This document shows, piece by piece, positions 61,843-64,000 of a stretch of 64,000 bases of DNA. The notes under the pieces are model-generated. The model had not been told where the DNA came from. It made no database searches and worked only from the letters and a program-made list of their open reading frames with translations. Positions within the stretch are counted from its first letter, which is position 1; each line of letters starts with the position of its first letter. The stretch is from assembly GCF_000253295.1 (NCBI RefSeq), contig NC_015717.1, positions 1,612,001-1,676,000 on the forward strand. Direction: 5' to 3'. The DNA comes from Hyphomicrobium sp. MC1 (GTDB taxonomy: Bacteria > Pseudomonadota > Alphaproteobacteria > Rhizobiales > Hyphomicrobiaceae). The position numbers and the translations under genes were made by a program.

Positions 61843-63117
61843 ATGAAAAAAATGCGTTTTGTTTTTCTATGTCTGCCGATCCTTCTGTCTACGACGAGCG
61901 CAAGCTTTGCTGACGATAGCTATCGTATTCAGCCTGGCGATAGCATCGAGTTTAGCGCGGCCTCGGCACCTGACCTCAAGACGCGCGCGACAGTCGACAT
62001 CGATGGGCAGATCAATTTTCCCCTCGTTGGGGAATTAAAAGCCCAGGGCATGACTGTGTCTGAGCTCCAAGCGAAGGTTCGCAGTGAGGTATCCTCACAA
62101 GTTCTCCAACGCCGTTCGAGTGATGGCCGCCAACTCTCAGTGATGTTGGCGGCTGATGAGATATCGGTCGTTATCGCCGAATATCGTCCGATCTATGTTA
62201 ATGGCGACGTCTCGCAGCCCGGACAACAGTCATTCAGGCCCGGAATAACCGTTCGCCAAGCTATTGCTCTCGCGGGTGGCGTGGATGTCATGCGTTTTCG
62301 AGCGCAGAATCCACTTTTGGAGGAAGCCGATTTCCGAGCAGACTACGACGCCCAGTGGACGCTGTTTGCTACGCAGCAAGCGAAGATTCTGCGGTTGAAA
62401 GCGGAACTTGCAGGGAAAGCCAACTTCGATCCCAAGGCACTCCAGGCAACGCCGATCTCTGCGAGCAGTGTGAAGAATATCGTTGACCTAGAGGAGGCTC
62501 AGCTCTCTGCACGCAATAGCCTCAACAAGAAGCAAAGCGACTACTTGCAGTCAGCGATAGCGACCGAAAACGATCGTATTTCGGCACTCTCTCAACAAGA
62601 GGACAAAGAGAAGCTTGGTGTCCAGGCGGATACTGAGGAATTGGAGCGCGTAAAGGAGCTGTTCGGACGACAAACGCTGCCCATCACGCGGGTCATCGAA
62701 GCTCGTCGCACAATTCTCCTGTCATCGACGCGGTATCTGCAAACCGTAGCGCAGCGAGGCGTCTCCGAAAGGGATCGAGCGGACTTGGCCGCACAACTTC
62801 AAAAGCTCCCTGATGAACGACGCCAAGGGATTCTGACGGAATTGCATGATGCGCAGCTTGAATTGAGCCAAACGCGCGCGCGATTGCAAGCTCTTGGCGA
62901 TAAGCTGATCTACACAGGGCTTGTTCGATCCCAACTTGTGCGAGGAAATGGCGGAGAGCCCAGCATTCTAATTCATCGGAAAACGGATGCCGGCGTCAGT
63001 AGCCTCAAAGCGTCACAAGATGAGGAACTGAGACCGGGCGATGTCGTTGATGTTGCGCTGCGCTTCCCCGAGAGCAGTGCGCCTGCTCCGCAAACCGATG
63101 AGAAAAGATCAGAATAG
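61843..63117 (+). CDS. Polysaccharide export protein (Wza/OPX family) with long coiled-coil insertion
   Basis: The product has 424 residues with a signal peptide (FVFLCLPILLSTTSASFA) and no lipobox cysteine. A Poly_export domain (YRIQPGDSIEFSAASAPDL ... INFPLVGELKAQGMTVSEL) is followed by an SLBB-like domain (PIYVNGDVSQPGQQSFRPGI). Residues ~175-345 are charged and helical, a coiled-coil not found in short Wza. A closing SLBB-like piece (LRPGDVVDVALRFP) precedes a polar tail. ATG at 61843 is used; TTG at 61840 and ATG at 61852 are also possible. It should form the outer-membrane or periplasmic export channel. The stop overlaps the next start by one base. Confidence 0.88.
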   Translation: MKKMRFVFLCLPILLSTTSASFADDSYRIQPGDSIEFSAASAPDLKTRATVDIDGQINFPLVGELKAQGMTVSELQAKVRSEVSSQVLQRRSSDGRQLSVMLAADEISVVIAEYRPIYVNGDVSQPGQQSFRPGITVRQAIALAGGVDVMRFRAQNPLLEEADFRADYDAQWTLFATQQAKILRLKAELAGKANFDPKALQATPISASSVKNIVDLEEAQLSARNSLNKKQSDYLQSAIATENDRISALSQQEDKEKLGVQADTEELERVKELFGRQTLPITRVIEARRTILLSSTRYLQTVAQRGVSERDRADLAAQLQKLPDERRQGILTELHDAQLELSQTRARLQALGDKLIYTGLVRSQLVRGNGGEPSILIHRKTDAGVSSLKASQDEELRPGDVVDVALRFPESSAPAPQTDEKRSE

Positions 63118-64000
63118 TGCTGCAATTTAATCAAAACGTGCGTGAGCTGAGATCGCCTCGTTGGTCGATCGGCGAAATCGCGAGCGTGCTTAAATACCAG
63201 CATAGCATAATCATCATTAGCGTGATTGGCTGCCTTTCCGCGGCGCTGTTATTTCTCGCGGTTACGCCCAAAAAGTATATCGCGACAGCGGTTCTTCTTA
63301 CCGAAACCCGACAGGCTCCCGATGACGACGCGGCATCGAGCGACGCTGTTGTCGACAGCACGGTTATTGAATCGCAAATGGAGGCAGTCCGCTCGGGAAG
63401 CCTTGCGTTGCGGGTAATCGACGAACTCGGGCTCGCTGACGATCCTGAGTTCGGCAAGCCAAGACCAGGCTTTCTTTCGCGGTTGCTTGCTATGTCTCCG
63501 ATTGGCAAAAGTCCGGCGCACAAAGCGAATCCACGCGAGATCGCACTAGACAATCTTCAAGCGAAATTGAAGATCGAGCGCATCGGGCGGAGTTACGTCG
63601 CGGAGATAGACGCGACGTCCATCGATGCGGAGAAAGCTGCAAAAATTGCGAACGCAATTGCCGACGGCTACATCGAAGAACAACTTGGCGCGCGTCAGGA
63701 ATCGCAACTGCGCGCTAATAAATGGATGCAAGACCGTCTCGTGGTTTTAAGAGATCAAGCAACGCGCGCTGAGAAGGCGGCGCGAGATGCGACTCTAACC
63801 GGTTCCAGTCCGGGTCAGACGGCAGCGTCGGGTGTAGTTCCCGCCGACAACGGAAAAGCGTTAGATCTGGCTGCCAAAGCAAGAATAGCGCGGGCAGGGT
63901 ACGAAGCCTACTTGAACCGTTACACCCAGGCGCTGCAGCTTCAGAAAGTTGCAATTCCATCGACTTCCGCCCGCGTGCTAACCAGAGCCATTCCACCGAA
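63117..64000 (+). CDS. Chain-length determinant / GumC-like polysaccharide copolymerase (cut by window edge)
   Basis: The frame opens with GTG at 63117, overlapping the OPX stop by one base (TAGTG), and stays open to the window end (about 294 codons). It begins MLQFNQNVRELRSPRWSIGE, followed by a membrane helix (IIIISVIGCLSAALLFLAV) and the KKYIATAVLLTE segment typical of Wzz/GumC proteins. A Wzz-type middle (IDATSIDAEKAAKIANAIAD) and a coiled-coil follow. Whether a C-terminal ATPase exists cannot be seen. It is the second copolymerase of this locus and pairs with the OPX gene, as in gumB-gumC. Confidence 0.85.
   Translation, partial: MLQFNQNVRELRSPRWSIGEIASVLKYQHSIIIISVIGCLSAALLFLAVTPKKYIATAVLLTETRQAPDDDAASSDAVVDSTVIESQMEAVRSGSLALRVIDELGLADDPEFGKPRPGFLSRLLAMSPIGKSPAHKANPREIALDNLQAKLKIERIGRSYVAEIDATSIDAEKAAKIANAIADGYIEEQLGARQESQLRANKWMQDRLVVLRDQATRAEKAARDATLTGSSPGQTAASGVVPADNGKALDLAAKARIARAGYEAYLNRYTQALQLQKVAIPSTSARVLTRAIPP

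Overview
The window looks like chromosome from an alphaproteobacterium of the order Hyphomicrobiales (Rhizobiales). The basis is a moderately GC-rich sequence, the complete fixNOQP-fixGHIS (cbb3 oxidase) operon order, FixK/FNR-type boxes and a rhizobial-style exopolysaccharide locus. A Hyphomicrobium-like genus is possible, but this is inference. No rRNA or tRNA gene, CRISPR array, insertion sequence or phage gene was recognised.

Left part (1-16 kb). After the cut-off start of a GlcG/HbpS-like gene on the minus strand comes a plus-strand operon: a DJ-1/PfpI protein, a two-subunit molybdenum hydroxylase of the isoquinoline 1-oxidoreductase type (iorA, iorB) and a secreted dihaem cytochrome that may take its electrons. 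On the minus strand (13520 down to 4913) lies a tightly overlapping cbb3 oxidase operon, ccoNOQP-ccoGHIS, ending in a TauE/SafE-like membrane protein. A perfect TTGAC-N4-GTCAA box sits in front of it. A Crp/Fnr-type regulator and a bile-acid:sodium-symporter-family transporter follow as a two-gene unit.

Middle (16-31 kb). Six co-directional genes encode an arylsulfatase, a secreted HAD phosphatase, DUF3300, DUF3302, a YiaV-like HlyD protein and an octahaem-HEAT-TPR cytochrome. Every product is predicted to be membrane-bound or exported. This is the best candidate here for an undescribed envelope system. Close by are a predicted outer-membrane beta-barrel, a second larger arylsulfatase divergent from an AraC regulator, and a small SET-domain methyltransferase.

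Efflux block (31-47 kb). A TetR regulator, preceded by a perfect operator-like palindrome, heads an operon with a patatin-like lipoprotein and a MexEF/AcrAB-type RND pump, ended by a strong terminator. A ferric-reductase-like flavocytochrome follows with its own TTGAC-N4-GTCAA box. Next is a heavy-metal RND operon (adaptor, CusA/CzcA pump, DUF3240, two small proteins). It is divergent from a two-component system across an intergenic region carrying four ordered copies of an AACCTG-like motif.

Right part (47-64 kb). A winged-helix/TPR regulator, an NAD(P)-binding protein, a membrane protein and a metallo-beta-lactamase-fold hydrolase precede an exopolysaccharide locus that runs off the window edge. 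The locus holds manC, an FkbM methyltransferase, a Wzx-like flippase, a GH5 glycanase, a Wzy-like polymerase, a fused GT4-GT26 glycosyltransferase and a Wzc-like copolymerase. Divergent from these are an initiating sugar transferase, an outer-membrane export protein and a second chain-length protein. Together they make an almost self-contained Wzx/Wzy pathway with very few glycosyltransferases.
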